Positions 5,783 through 15,294 of a stretch of 64,000 nucleotides of DNA are shown piece by piece. A program made the position numbers and the translations under genes. The stretch spans positions 444,483-508,482 of the forward strand of contig NZ_JAYDZX010000002.1 of NCBI RefSeq assembly GCF_035607535.1, read 5' to 3'. Within the stretch, counting starts at the first letter, position 1; every line of letters begins with the position of its first letter. The notes under the pieces were generated by a model. The model saw only the letters and a program-made list of their open reading frames with translations, was not told where the DNA came from and did no database searches. Source of the DNA: Salinimicrobium sp035607535. GTDB taxonomy: Bacteria > Bacteroidota > Bacteroidia > Flavobacteriales > Flavobacteriaceae.

Positions 5783-6592
5783 TTAGTTATTTCCTCTTTC
5801 TTCCCTTGCCTTAGCTACGGAATCTTTTTTCCTTTGGCGCTCCTTCAGGATCTCTTCCCTGCGTCTTTCGGCTTCCTCTTGTTTTGCAGTTCTAATCGAG
5901 TCTCTTACTCTGCGGCGCTCCTCCAGTAAAGCCTCTCTTTCCTGCTTCCTTTCTAGCTGAAGTTGCTCTCTTTCTGAAAGTACTGCATCTTCTTCAACGG
6001 TCTTGGCTTCCTCTCTTAAAAGTTCACGCTTTTCCTGGCGGGTCTCCAGTTCTTCTCTATTCGAAGCCCTGGTAATACTTCTAAGGACCTGGTCGCTTAC
6101 ATCAAGCCTGTCGGCTGCATAGAGGGTGACCACATCTGCCGATTTGTCAAAGATAAGATCATAGTTACGGGCTTTAGCAATCTCCTGCACTGCTACAAAA
6201 ACCTGATCCTGGATTGGTTTTACCAGCTGAAGTTTTTGGGTGATAAGATCTCCATTGGGACCAAATCTTTTTTGCTGATAATCAAGGATCTTTTTTTCTT
6301 CAAATTTTATCTCATCTTCACGATCTGCAATTAGTTCACTTGTCAAAAGTGGCCTTTCATTGGCAAGATCCTGTTTCATTTTTTCGATTCTGGTCATTTC
6401 AGTTTCGATCTCCCTTTTCCACTGCTGTACTTTTTTGTCAAGCTGGGCAGAGGCTTCCTGATATTCGGGAACGTTCTCCAGGATGTATTCCATGTCTACA
6501 TAACCAATTCTTACTGTTTGCTGCGCCTGTACGGAAAATCCTGAAAGGACTAAAAAAGCTAGTGGTAAAAGAATTGATTTTTTCATGATCAA
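5783..6592 (-). CDS. OmpH/Skp-family protein with long charged C-terminal extension
   Basis: The frame begins MIMKKSILLPLAFLVLSG; the second Met (6586) is equally possible. Residues to about 24 are a signal peptide, then an Skp-like core (VRIGYVDMEYILENVPEY, with a helical hairpin and a strand near ARNYDLIFDKSADVV). From about residue 180 to 269 there is an extra, almost uninterrupted Arg/Glu/Lys helix (EEAERRREEILKERQRKK), a predicted coiled coil not found in the shorter paralogue downstream. It is probably a periplasmic chaperone working with BamA; the tail may mediate trimer or partner contacts. It lies 27 bases downstream of bamA. Confidence 0.88.
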   Translation of the reverse strand: MIMKKSILLPLAFLVLSGFSVQAQQTVRIGYVDMEYILENVPEYQEASAQLDKKVQQWKREIETEMTRIEKMKQDLANERPLLTSELIADREDEIKFEEKKILDYQQKRFGPNGDLITQKLQLVKPIQDQVFVAVQEIAKARNYDLIFDKSADVVTLYAADRLDVSDQVLRSITRASNREELETRQEKRELLREEAKTVEEDAVLSEREQLQLERKQEREALLEERRRVRDSIRTAKQEEAERRREEILKERQRKKDSVAKAREERGNN

Positions 6593-6619
6593 TAGGTTTA
6601 TAGAAAATACCGTGCCAAA

Positions 6620-9262
6620 TTAAAACTGCTGTCCAATTATAAAGTGTGTCTCCCAGCCGTTAGCTCCGGTCTCTCCGGGTAGTGGGTCAAATCCATAGCC
6701 AAAGTCGATTCCTAGTAATCCAAAGGCGGGCATGAAGATCCTAATCCCTGCACCGGCACTCCTGTTAACCTGGAACGGGTTATAATCCCTGAATCCGTCA
6801 AAGGAAGCACCTGCTTCCAAAAAGGTCAGGGCATATATAGAAGCTGTAGGTTTTAGGGTAATAGGGTATCTCAATTCTAGTGAGTATTTGTTGTAAATGG
6901 TGGCACCGTCGTTATCTGTAGCCGAGGTCATCACGCCTCTATCCAGCGGAATTAGTGACTGGTTAGGATATCCTCTTAAGGCAATAGCCTCCCGGCCATC
7001 CATACTAAAGGTTCCCATTCCGTCTCCTCCAAGGTAGAATCTTTCAAAAGGAGGCACACCCCTGTCGTTGTTGTATGCTCCAAGGAAACCGTACTCGGCA
7101 TGAGTTTTTAGTACCAGTTTCTCGTAGAGATTCGTATACCAGGTTCCGTTGAATTTGATCTTGTAGAATTCCAGCCATTTGTATTTCTCCTGGTCGATCT
7201 TGGTTTGATCGGGTACCGGGTCTTCTCCTTCTCTCAAAGGTCTTCCCTGCCTGTTGATCAAAACACCTCTTTCGTTTTCGAGCTGAAATTCTCTCTGGTC
7301 TCCCAGATTTGCGTAGTCAATGTCGTTAAACAGGGAGTAAGGCGGAGTGAGCTTTGCAACTACTTCAAACTTCGAACCTCCCATTGGGAAGATAGGATTG
7401 CTAAAAGTATTATCTCTCGTAAGTCCAAGGGTAAGAGAGAAGTTGTTTGAATATCCGTCTCCAAAGGTGAAGAGCCCGGTGTTGTAATTGCTTAGGTTGT
7501 AATGCTGAAAAGCAACAGCAGTTGAAAGGATGAAGAAATCATCAGGTACTGTTAGTCTTCTTGCTAAACCAAAGGTAATCCCCGAGATAGAAAATTTTCG
7601 GTCTTTGTCTGCCTCCCGATTCCTGAAGTCATAGAAATATTGCTCTGTGTGTTGGAGGGAAGTCGATAGCCTTACCGGCTTCTTTCCGCCCCACCACGGT
7701 TCAGAGAATGAAAGACTATAGGTTTGGTAATATGTACTTGCCTGTGCGCGAAGAGAAAGTGTTTGTCCGTCTCCCATTGGCAAGGGTTTGTATGCTTCCT
7801 TATCAAAAAGTCCGCTTAACGAGAAATTATTGAAAGATAATCCAAGGGTTCCAACAAAACCTCCACCGCCATATCCTCCCTGCAGTTCGATCTGGCTGGC
7901 ACCGGCTTCAACAACAGAATACTCGAGGTCTACTGTTCCTTCATTCTGATCCACATTTTTAAAATCCGGTGACAGGTTCTCAGCATCAAAAAATCCTAAT
8001 TGCCCTAGCTCCCTCACCGTTCTAACCACAGCTTCCTTGCTGTACTTGTGACCCGGCTTTGTCCTCATTTCCCTGTAGATCACATGATCTTTTGTCTTGT
8101 CATTCCCAACTACCGTGATCTCATCAAAATATGCTATTTTTCCTTCCCTAATTCTTATTTCAAAATCAATTGTGTCATTGTAAACCCTTACTTCCACCGG
8201 GTTTATATTTGAGAAAAGGTAACCGTTGTTCTGGTAAAGGTTTGTGAGGTCATTGGCATCGGGCTTGGTATTGTCTGCGATCTGCTTTTCAAGCAAGACG
8301 CCATTGTAGACATCTCCTTTGCTTATCCCTAGCACCCGTTGCAGCTCGCGGTCTGAATACACCGAATTTCCAATAAATTCAATATTCCCGAAGTAATATT
8401 GATCTCCTTCTTCAATATTGATTTGCAGAGCGACATCGTCCTCATCTATTTGTACAAGGCTATCAGATATTATCCTTGCATCACGATAACCTCTTTTCTT
8501 ATAAACATCAAGCAGGTTCTGCTTATCGGCCTCATATTCTTCCGGAATGAATTTGGATCGTTTCCAGAACCTAAAGAAGTTCTCCTGTTTTGTCTTTTTC
8601 ATCGCTCGCTTTAAGCGGGCATCAGATAAGGCTTCATTTCCGGTGATCTCAATATCCTCAATTTTCACCCTTTCGCCTTTGTCGACATTGATCACCATGT
8701 TGACGGTGTTCCTGTTAAGCGTATCTTCCGCAGGGACTGTGTTTATGGCAACTTTAGTGTTGAGGAATCCTTCCTCTTTAAAGGTGTTTTGAATGTAGTT
8801 TCGGGTAGTTGTGACTAGGTTTTCGGTCACTTTAGTACCTACTGTAAGCTTGTTTTCTTTTATGAGGCTTTCGCTCTTTTTCTTCTTTACTCCCTGAATT
8901 CTTACATTGGCAAGTGCGGGAACTTCCTGAATCTCCAGTTCAAGATCGGCAACATTACCTTCTATGTTGGTAACGTAGATATTGATATCGCTAAAGGAGC
9001 CAACATCCCATAATTTTTTGAGTACTTTACTAATCTTGTCTCCGGGAATAAAGATCTTTTCACCCTTTTTAAGACCAGTATAAGCTATTATTGTTTGTTC
9101 ATTGAAGGAGACATTTCCCGTAACTTTTATTTCTCCTATAGTGTACTCCTGGCCGTTTGCAAGTGGCAGGTCCTGTGCTGCTGAAGTAAAACTGAATAAA
9201 AGGCCAAGGGCCAAAAGTGCTAATCTATATCTTGTTCTAAAGGCACTAACTAAGTTGCTCAC
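6620..9262 (-). CDS. bamA: outer-membrane assembly factor BamA
   Basis: Central subunit of the BAM complex, which folds and inserts beta-barrel proteins into the outer membrane. The frame is open to 9370, but the coding start is most likely GTG at 9262, which overlaps the end of uppS by 17 bases and gives VSNLVSAF followed by a signal peptide (LALLALGLLFSFTSAAQ). This yields 880 residues: five POTRA domains (about residues 35-420, starting YTIGEIKVTGNVSFNEQT), then a 16-strand barrel ending in the terminal Phe typical of outer-membrane proteins (FIIGQQF). The barrel has the VRGF-like motif as ALRGYPNQS. Co-directional with uppS and two OmpH chaperones. Confidence 0.93.
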   Translation of the reverse strand: MSNLVSAFRTRYRLALLALGLLFSFTSAAQDLPLANGQEYTIGEIKVTGNVSFNEQTIIAYTGLKKGEKIFIPGDKISKVLKKLWDVGSFSDINIYVTNIEGNVADLELEIQEVPALANVRIQGVKKKKSESLIKENKLTVGTKVTENLVTTTRNYIQNTFKEEGFLNTKVAINTVPAEDTLNRNTVNMVINVDKGERVKIEDIEITGNEALSDARLKRAMKKTKQENFFRFWKRSKFIPEEYEADKQNLLDVYKKRGYRDARIISDSLVQIDEDDVALQINIEEGDQYYFGNIEFIGNSVYSDRELQRVLGISKGDVYNGVLLEKQIADNTKPDANDLTNLYQNNGYLFSNINPVEVRVYNDTIDFEIRIREGKIAYFDEITVVGNDKTKDHVIYREMRTKPGHKYSKEAVVRTVRELGQLGFFDAENLSPDFKNVDQNEGTVDLEYSVVEAGASQIELQGGYGGGGFVGTLGLSFNNFSLSGLFDKEAYKPLPMGDGQTLSLRAQASTYYQTYSLSFSEPWWGGKKPVRLSTSLQHTEQYFYDFRNREADKDRKFSISGITFGLARRLTVPDDFFILSTAVAFQHYNLSNYNTGLFTFGDGYSNNFSLTLGLTRDNTFSNPIFPMGGSKFEVVAKLTPPYSLFNDIDYANLGDQREFQLENERGVLINRQGRPLREGEDPVPDQTKIDQEKYKWLEFYKIKFNGTWYTNLYEKLVLKTHAEYGFLGAYNNDRGVPPFERFYLGGDGMGTFSMDGREAIALRGYPNQSLIPLDRGVMTSATDNDGATIYNKYSLELRYPITLKPTASIYALTFLEAGASFDGFRDYNPFQVNRSAGAGIRIFMPAFGLLGIDFGYGFDPLPGETGANGWETHFIIGQQF

Positions 9263-9986
9263 TTGTTTTTCCAAATCTTCGTTCTCTGTTTTGATAATTA
9301 TAAATGGCCTCAAAGAGATCTTCCCTCCTGTAGTCGGGCCATAATATTTCTGAAAAATATAATTCGGCATAAGCGATCTGCCATAGAAGGAAGTTGCTTA
9401 TGCGCTGTTCTCCGCTTGTTCTTATTACCAAATCTACATCTGGCAAATTGCGGGTGTAAAGATGCTTATTTATAACCGATTCATCAATATCTTTAGTGGA
9501 AATCTCACCTGCAGCTACTTTTGCAGAGATCTCTTTCACCATATGACCAAGTTCTTCCCTGGAGCCATAGCTCAAAGCCAGGGTAAGGGTCATCCTGCTG
9601 TTCGCGGCTGTTTTATTTATTACTTCCTGCAACTCCCGGTTCGCTTTTGCGGGTAAATTGTCAAGGCAACCTATAGCGTTGAGCCTTATATCATTTTCCT
9701 GCAGGGTCTTGATCTCTTTCTTGAGAGAAGAGACCAGAAGCTTCATGAGGGTATCTACTTCTACTTTGGGTCTGTTCCAGTTTTCGGTCGAGAAGGCGTA
9801 GAGGGTAAGGTTTTGCACTCCAATTTCGGCGCAACCTTCTACCACATCACGAACCGCCTTAGTGCCTTTTTCATGACCGCGCACCCGCATTAATCCCTGC
9901 TTCTTTGCCCACCTTCCGTTACCATCCATAATGATGGCGATGTGTTGGGGCAATTTAGAAGGATCAATTTTTTCTTTAAAACTCAT
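9246..9986 (-). CDS. uppS: undecaprenyl diphosphate synthase (isoprenyl transferase)
   Basis: Makes the C55 lipid carrier precursor for peptidoglycan and O-antigen by cis-condensing isopentenyl diphosphate onto farnesyl diphosphate. The chosen start is ATG 9986 (MSFKEKIDPS, 246 residues), because the 12 residues upstream overlap the preceding gene. Visible motifs are IIMDGNGRWA with catalytic Asp21, LTLYAFSTENWNRP, and the C-terminal signature RTSGEQRISNFLLWQIAYAE. Its start is 1 base past the stop of the DUF6089 gene, so the two are probably translated together. Confidence 0.95.
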   Translation of the reverse strand: MSFKEKIDPSKLPQHIAIIMDGNGRWAKKQGLMRVRGHEKGTKAVRDVVEGCAEIGVQNLTLYAFSTENWNRPKVEVDTLMKLLVSSLKKEIKTLQENDIRLNAIGCLDNLPAKANRELQEVINKTAANSRMTLTLALSYGSREELGHMVKEISAKVAAGEISTKDIDESVINKHLYTRNLPDVDLVIRTSGEQRISNFLLWQIAYAELYFSEILWPDYRREDLFEAIYNYQNRERRFGKTSEQLS

Positions 9987-9987
9987 T

Positions 9988-10704
9988 TTAATATTTATTG
10001 AAGCAGTCCGAACCTCTACCAAAATTAAAGGTCAGGTAAATTCCGGTGAAGACATACCAGTCGGTAGTATTTCTGTTTCCAAAGTCGTAGAGGTTGTAAT
10101 CTCCCTCGACCTCAGATGGCTGGCTTCCGTCAAGATTATCTGTAAAAGTATAACGAGCTCCTATTTCAATGCCGCCCGCCATAAAATTATTAAGGGTTTG
10201 TTTATAGCCCATGACAAGGGGTATGGAAAATTCCCAGTTGTTTCCGGCTTCCTGCAGCTCATTTGCCTGCGGATTGGTATATGCCTTGTTCTTTAACATG
10301 TAATGTTTGGCAAAATAATAATTTATGCCGCTGTAAAGATAAGGAGTTGATTGGTAAGTATTGGAATGAAGATCCCATTCCCAGAAAGTAAATTCTAATC
10401 CCAGTGAAGCTTCAGCTAAAGTGTTTGAGAAGGAATAACCGCGCTGCAGTCTTCGGCCTTCATTAGATTTTGCATCATCGGCCTCCAGTTTTGCATAAAG
10501 TAAAGAGAATCTAAAAGAATGTCGGTCGCTGCGATTCCACTTTACCAAACCTCCAAAGACAGGGGTGTTGGGATTTATATAGGTAGTGTTGCCCACATCC
10601 CCAATGTAGTTTGCTCCTCCAATAAAAGGGCCAATTTCAAAATTTTGGGAATATGCCTGGTTACCGCAAAGCGCAATAAGAACCATAACAACAAGATACC
10701 TCAT
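9988..10704 (-). CDS. DUF6089-type outer-membrane beta-barrel protein
   Basis: A 238-residue protein with a signal peptide (ending NQAYSQ at about residue 20). Alternating aromatic strands (FEIGPFIGGANYIGDVG, WYVFTGIYLTFNFGRG) predict a small barrel. Its place immediately upstream of uppS and bamA is conserved in flavobacteria and suggests an envelope role. The biochemical function is not known. The protein ends in CFNKY rather than an aromatic terminal residue. Confidence 0.8.
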   Translation of the reverse strand: MRYLVVMVLIALCGNQAYSQNFEIGPFIGGANYIGDVGNTTYINPNTPVFGGLVKWNRSDRHSFRFSLLYAKLEADDAKSNEGRRLQRGYSFSNTLAEASLGLEFTFWEWDLHSNTYQSTPYLYSGINYYFAKHYMLKNKAYTNPQANELQEAGNNWEFSIPLVMGYKQTLNNFMAGGIEIGARYTFTDNLDGSQPSEVEGDYNLYDFGNRNTTDWYVFTGIYLTFNFGRGSDCFNKY

Positions 10705-10806
10705 AGGTCTTCAAAAGTTTGCAAATATAACAATATTGTTTGCCCCGCAATAACCTGTACCGGTTTGTACCTTAGCATTAACAGATTTCAGGCGATTTTA
10801 TTGTTT

Positions 10807-11691
10807 TTAGTTGCGCTTATCTTCTCCCCAGAGAAGTTTTTTACGAAGGGTTTTGAGGAAAGTGTCCTCTGTGAATTCCACCATTTTAAGCTTAAAAGGT
10901 GCTTTTTGGATGGTAACGGTTGTATTGTTTCGAAGGGTAGCTAGTCTCGAATCCATGGAGACAAGATAATGTTCTGCCCGCCCCGATACTTTTAAGGTGA
11001 TCCTGGTGTTGTCTTTGATCACCAGGGGACGCGCATTGAGATTGTGTGGCGCAATAGGAGTAATTACCAGAGCTTTGGTGGCGGGAGTTATGACAGGCCC
11101 ACCACAACTAAGCGAATATCCGGTAGATCCTGTAGGAGTGGAGATTATTAGCCCGTCTGCCCAGTAAGCGGTGAGATATTCTTCATCCAGCCAGGTATCT
11201 ATAGTGATCATGGAAGTACTGTTCTTACGACTTACGGCAATCTCATTTAAGGCAAAATTGTTGCTGCACCAGTCTTCCACATCTGGATCTGTTTTTATGC
11301 ACAGCAGGGAGCGCTCCGAGATCTTGTATTCATTTTTCAATAGTTTGGAAATAGTTGGCCGAATATCTTCTTTATGGACAGTAGCCAGAAAGCCCAGCCT
11401 GCCTGTATTGATCCCCAGAATGGGAATGTCCAGATCCTGAATGAAATTAACCGAATGTAAAATAGTCCCGTCACCTCCCACACTAATAAAAATATCAAAG
11501 CTGTCATCCAGCTCTTTAAAAGTTTCAAAGTGGTGAAAATCCTTTTTTATCTCATTGTTCTCATCAATTAGCCTTAGAAAATTCTCTTCTATGGCAACTT
11601 CGATATTTTCCTGATCAAGAACATTTAATAGCTCTTCAATATAGGTGCCCGAATTGGCGTGGTAAAATTGCCCGTAAATTGCAGCCTTCAT
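10807..11691 (-). CDS. nadK: NAD kinase
   Basis: Phosphorylates NAD to NADP. 294 residues, normal for the family. The diagnostic GGDGT motif is at residues 72-76 (ISVGGDGTILHS), followed by LGINTGRLGFLATV. The NE motif is in FALNEIAVSRK and the glycine-rich TPTGSTGYSLSCGGP loop is intact. It begins 2 bases from the stop of the CBS-domain gene upstream, indicating an operon. Confidence 0.95.
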   Translation of the reverse strand: MKAAIYGQFYHANSGTYIEELLNVLDQENIEVAIEENFLRLIDENNEIKKDFHHFETFKELDDSFDIFISVGGDGTILHSVNFIQDLDIPILGINTGRLGFLATVHKEDIRPTISKLLKNEYKISERSLLCIKTDPDVEDWCSNNFALNEIAVSRKNSTSMITIDTWLDEEYLTAYWADGLIISTPTGSTGYSLSCGGPVITPATKALVITPIAPHNLNARPLVIKDNTRITLKVSGRAEHYLVSMDSRLATLRNNTTVTIQKAPFKLKMVEFTEDTFLKTLRKKLLWGEDKRN

Positions 11692-11693
11692 TA

Positions 11694-12350
11694 CTAGATG
11701 TTTAAGTATTTATCCAGATAACGAGACCGGTCCTGCAGGTTGGAGGAAAATGAATCTTCCTCATTCTGGGAAACTACTTCATATCCATATCTTCTAAAGG
11801 TTTGAAAAAGCGCATTAAAAGGAGTGGTTCCCGTTTTTATGGTGATCTGTGCCCTTTCATTATCACTGCCAGAAACAAAAGCGCCTAAGACATTAGTGCC
11901 GTTGGATTCCACAATCTGGCAGATCTCGCTAAAAGAATAATCCTTTATCCCTTTCTCTACCACCAGAATACCACCTGGATTATTGAGAAAAGGCGATTCC
12001 GTAAACAGGTTCATGATATCCTGCAGCTCCAGGTAACCCAGGAACTTGTTTTGGGAATTGAGCACAGGCATAATGTTCGAATCATTCTTGGAGAAATTGT
12101 GAAGTACATCGATCCAGTTATCTGTATCCCTAACAAAGAAGCCTTCAAGGGCATATTGATATTCTTCCATTTTCTTTTCGGGCTCAAAAACCCTGGCATC
12201 GGCAACAGGCACACAGCCCATATACGTCTCTTCCTGCATGATGGGCAGGTGTGAATATGGAAACTCGTTGAAGATCTCCAGCACATCTGAAACTGTACTG
12301 TCAAATCGCGGAATTTTGATCTCGTTGAGAATGTATGGTTGAATGTTCAT
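11694..12350 (-). CDS. CBS-domain protein
   Basis: Two CBS motifs (about residues 10-60 and 70-125), followed by an ACT-like C-terminal segment (FSEICQIVESNGTNVLGAF). CBS pairs bind adenosyl ligands and regulate partners; no catalytic domain is attached. The start at 12350 (MNIQPYILNEI) is preferred to an in-frame ATG seven codons upstream because it begins the conserved domain; the longer form (12371) cannot be excluded. Its tight link to nadK suggests sensing of adenine nucleotides, which is inference. Confidence 0.8.
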   Translation of the reverse strand: MNIQPYILNEIKIPRFDSTVSDVLEIFNEFPYSHLPIMQEETYMGCVPVADARVFEPEKKMEEYQYALEGFFVRDTDNWIDVLHNFSKNDSNIMPVLNSQNKFLGYLELQDIMNLFTESPFLNNPGGILVVEKGIKDYSFSEICQIVESNGTNVLGAFVSGSDNERAQITIKTGTTPFNALFQTFRRYGYEVVSQNEEDSFSSNLQDRSRYLDKYLNI

Positions 12351-12411
12351 TGCCCCTTCGTTTTTCTGCAAATTAATTAAAATAAAGTACTTTTTTGCTT
12401 ATTCAACTTTG

Positions 12412-12419
12412 TATTTTTG
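12412..12419 (+). promoter_or_regulatory. -7 element (TATTTTTG) before pdxJ
   Basis: TATTTTTG fits the Bacteroidota -7 consensus TAnnTTTG and lies 19 bases before the pdxJ start, with an AGGAG ribosome-site-like word at 12429-12433. A TTTTTTG is at 12391-12397, but its spacing (14) is shorter than the usual 19. Confidence 0.45.
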
Positions 12420-12438
12420 TTCGAAACAGGAGCTAAAA

Positions 12439-13155
12439 ATGACAAAACTTAGTGTTAATATAAATAAGATCGCTACCCTGCGAAACAGTCGTGGAGGTGA
12501 TGTTCCCAACGTGGTGCAGGTAGCGAAAGATGTGCAAAAATTCGGGGGAGAAGGTATTACTGTTCATCCCCGTCCCGATGAACGCCACATTCGCTATCAG
12601 GATGTGCTTGATCTTAAATCGGTAGTTACGACCGAATTCAATATAGAAGGAAATCCAATTCAGAAATTTGTAGATCTGGTTCTCAAAGTAAAGCCCGAAC
12701 AGGTAACCCTTGTTCCCGATGCCGAAGATGCAATTACTTCTAATGCAGGATGGAATACCATAAAACATAAAGATTATCTAAGGGAGGTCATTTCTGAATT
12801 TAAGAGAAAAGGTATTCGCACCTCTATTTTTGTAGATCCAGACCCTGAAATGGTAAAGGGTGCTGCAAATACGGGTACAGATCGTATAGAATTGTATACC
12901 GAAGACTATGCAAGGCAATATGAAAAGGGGAATAAGGCTGGTATTGAACCATACCGTAAATGCGCTGAAATAGCCAATGAGCATGGCCTTGGAATAAATG
13001 CCGGACATGATCTTTCGCTGAACAATATTGAGTACTTCAACAAAAATATTCCCGGCCTTCTGGAGGTTTCTATAGGTCATGCTCTCATTGCCGAGTCATT
13101 ATATCAGGGACTTGAGTATGTCATTAATCAATATCTAAGCTTACTTAGAAAATAA
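12439..13155 (+). CDS. pdxJ: pyridoxine 5'-phosphate synthase
   Basis: Final ring-closing enzyme of DXP-dependent vitamin B6 synthesis, condensing 3-amino-2-oxopropyl phosphate with deoxyxylulose phosphate. The start at ATG 12439 (MTKLSVNINKIATLRNSR) matches the family N-terminus and follows AGGAGCTAAAA; the frame is open further upstream but those residues are not family-like. 238 residues, normal. Catalytic-region motifs include GITVHPRPDERHI, EQVTLVPDAEDAITSNAGW, GIRTSIFVDPDPEMV and LGINAGHDLSLNNI. The stop overlaps the next start by one base (TAATG). Confidence 0.95.
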   Translation: MTKLSVNINKIATLRNSRGGDVPNVVQVAKDVQKFGGEGITVHPRPDERHIRYQDVLDLKSVVTTEFNIEGNPIQKFVDLVLKVKPEQVTLVPDAEDAITSNAGWNTIKHKDYLREVISEFKRKGIRTSIFVDPDPEMVKGAANTGTDRIELYTEDYARQYEKGNKAGIEPYRKCAEIANEHGLGINAGHDLSLNNIEYFNKNIPGLLEVSIGHALIAESLYQGLEYVINQYLSLLRK

Positions 13156-13916
13156 TGCAGTTACATTCAACAATATTAGGAGAGGGGCAACCTGTTTTGA
13201 TCCTTCACGGTTTTTTAGGAATGAGCGACAACTGGAAAACTCTGGGGAATGAATTTTCCGAAGCCGGTTTCCAGGTGCATCTTATAGATCAAAGAAATCA
13301 CGGGCGTAGTCCTCACAGTGAGATTTTTAACTACACCGAACTGGCGAAGGATGTTAAGGAGTATGTTGAAACCCAAGGTCTCAAAAATGTCATTTTAATT
13401 GGTCATTCCATGGGTGGAAAGACTGCCATGACTGCGGCTTCCCTTTTTCCTCATCTTGTTGAAAAGCTCATCGTGGTAGATATTGCGCCAAAATACTATG
13501 CGCCACATCACCAGGAGATCTTAAAAGGATTGGCGGCAGTTGATAATGCTACTTTGGATTCCCGGGGAGATGCAGATGAGGTGCTTGCGAAATTTGTTCC
13601 CGAGAAGGCGGTGAGAATGTTCCTGCTAAAGAACCTTTTTTGGAAGGAAAAGAACAGATTGGGATTAAGGCTTAATCTAGCTGTTCTTTCAAAAGAAATA
13701 GAGGAGCTGGGGCAGGCCCTGCCGGGGCAATATACCTTCAGCAAACCTACCCTGTTTATAAAAGGTGAAAGGTCCAACTATATTTCACCGGAAGATCATG
13801 GGCTCATAGAAAAACATTTTCCAGATTCCAGAATTGTAACAATTCCGCGCGCCGGTCATTGGGTACATGCTGAAAACAAGAAGGGATTTTATGATGAGGT
13901 AATGAGATTTATCTGA
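13155..13916 (+). CDS. alpha/beta hydrolase (YbfF-like esterase)
   Basis: 253 residues with the alpha/beta-hydrolase layout: oxyanion HGFLGMSDNW (about residues 18-27), DQRNHGRSPHS, nucleophile elbow GHSMGG with Ser85, and the C-terminal His in RAGHWVHAE. It resembles the YbfF/2-succinyl-6-hydroxy-cyclohexadiene-carboxylate synthase-like group; the substrate cannot be read from sequence. It is translationally coupled to pdxJ by a one-base stop/start overlap. Confidence 0.85.
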   Translation: MQLHSTILGEGQPVLILHGFLGMSDNWKTLGNEFSEAGFQVHLIDQRNHGRSPHSEIFNYTELAKDVKEYVETQGLKNVILIGHSMGGKTAMTAASLFPHLVEKLIVVDIAPKYYAPHHQEILKGLAAVDNATLDSRGDADEVLAKFVPEKAVRMFLLKNLFWKEKNRLGLRLNLAVLSKEIEELGQALPGQYTFSKPTLFIKGERSNYISPEDHGLIEKHFPDSRIVTIPRAGHWVHAENKKGFYDEVMRFI

Positions 13917-13962
13917 TTTTTGAGGTAGAAATGTTATGCGCTCATAATAAATAAAGGTTTTT

Positions 13963-13993
13963 CTTGCCTAATATTCAATTTGTGCTATTTTTG
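13963..13993 (+). promoter_or_regulatory. Bacteroidota-type promoter before the FadL-like gene
   Basis: CTTG at 13963-13966, 19 bases, then TATTTTTG at 13986-13993. It matches the TTTG-N19-TAnnTTTG form with one mismatch in the -33 box. The coding start follows 36 bases downstream. Confidence 0.6.
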
Positions 13994-14029
13994 AGCCATT
14001 GATCCTTAATTAAACCTACAAATTCTATT

Positions 14030-15277
14030 ATGAGAAAAGTTTTATTGCTATTGGTATTTGCTCTTGCAGGTACCCTGACCTATGCTGGCGGTTATCGTGT
14101 GGCTGTACAGGGCCAACGCGCTCTGGCAATGGGGCACACGGGAGTTGCCGTGGTTAACAGTGCCGAATTGGGCTTTTTTAATCCCGCCGGTCTTGTTTAT
14201 CTTGAAAATCAATTGACAATATCTGCCGGAGTTAGTGCTGTTTTTTCTGAAGTCGCCTGGCAAAATGAATCAACCGGAGCTTCTGCCCGTACAGATAACC
14301 CTGCGGGAACTCCATTCTACTTTAATGCTTCCTACAAATTAAAAGATTGGTTGTCTCTGGGGCTTAGTGTTTACACTCCCTATGGCAGTACCGTAGAGTG
14401 GGAAGACGATTGGGCCGGATCTCACCTTGTGAACAATATTAAACTACAGGCAATATACGTGCAACCGTTAGTTTCTGTAAAAGTAACAGATTACCTGAGC
14501 TTTGGAGGAGGTCCAATCTTCGTGACAGGATCTGTTAATTTCAACCGGAATTTAAGTCGTACCCTTACCGATATCGATGGGAACAGGTCTGAAGTGACTA
14601 TTGATGCATCGGGGGTAAACGAATGGGGTTGGTCTGCCAGTGCACTCTTTACTGCAAGCGAAGACCTAAGGATCGGGGTGAACTACCGTTCCGAGATCAT
14701 CATGAACGCTGAAGGTGGAGAAGCCGATTTTGAGAATATTCCAAATACGCCTCTTGCTCCCTTTAGTGATACTACTTTTGATGCGGAATTGCCTTTACCT
14801 GCAGAGCTTACTGTTGGACTTTCATACCAGTTGAACGACAAATGGTTACTTGCATTCGACTTCAACAGAACTTTCTGGGATGTTTATGAGTCTCTGGATA
14901 TAAAATTTGCTAATGGTAGGGTAGCGAATAATCCACGCGCTTATGAAGATGCCAATACCTGGAGATTTGGCGCGCAGTATGATGCTACAGATAAACTTAC
15001 TCTTCGTGCAGGATACTATCTTGACGAATCACCGGTACAACCCGGATATTTTGCACCCGAAACTCCCCGTAATGATTCCATGGGTTTCACAGCGGGTCTT
15101 TCTCTTGATGTGACCTCAAGACTTGCCATTGATGCTTCTTTTGCCTACATAAGGTTTGATGAGGTTGATGCTTCTTATGACTACTATGTCGACGAGAATA
15201 TGCAGACAGTTCCTTTTGGAGGAACCTATAAGTCTGTAGCTTTTATTCCTGGCTTGGGTGTGACATATAAACTATAA
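14030..15277 (+). CDS. FadL/OmpP1-type outer-membrane porin
   Basis: 415 residues with a signal peptide (residues 1-19, TLTYAGG) and the FadL-family N-terminal motif region (GQRALAMGHTGVAVVNSAELGFFNPAG). It is followed by amphipathic strands to the C-terminus, ending in GVTYKL. The family moves long-chain fatty acids or other hydrophobic molecules across the outer membrane. An SGNH-hydrolase lipoprotein gene begins 17 bases downstream, so the pair may hydrolyse and import a lipid ester. The substrate is unknown. Confidence 0.88.
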   Translation: MRKVLLLLVFALAGTLTYAGGYRVAVQGQRALAMGHTGVAVVNSAELGFFNPAGLVYLENQLTISAGVSAVFSEVAWQNESTGASARTDNPAGTPFYFNASYKLKDWLSLGLSVYTPYGSTVEWEDDWAGSHLVNNIKLQAIYVQPLVSVKVTDYLSFGGGPIFVTGSVNFNRNLSRTLTDIDGNRSEVTIDASGVNEWGWSASALFTASEDLRIGVNYRSEIIMNAEGGEADFENIPNTPLAPFSDTTFDAELPLPAELTVGLSYQLNDKWLLAFDFNRTFWDVYESLDIKFANGRVANNPRAYEDANTWRFGAQYDATDKLTLRAGYYLDESPVQPGYFAPETPRNDSMGFTAGLSLDVTSRLAIDASFAYIRFDEVDASYDYYVDENMQTVPFGGTYKSVAFIPGLGVTYKL

Positions 15278-15294
15278 TTAAAGAAAAATTGAAT

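Noticed and set aside
9263..9370. N-terminal extension of BamA
   Set aside because: These residues overlap uppS coding sequence and precede the signal peptide; GTG at 9262 is the better start.
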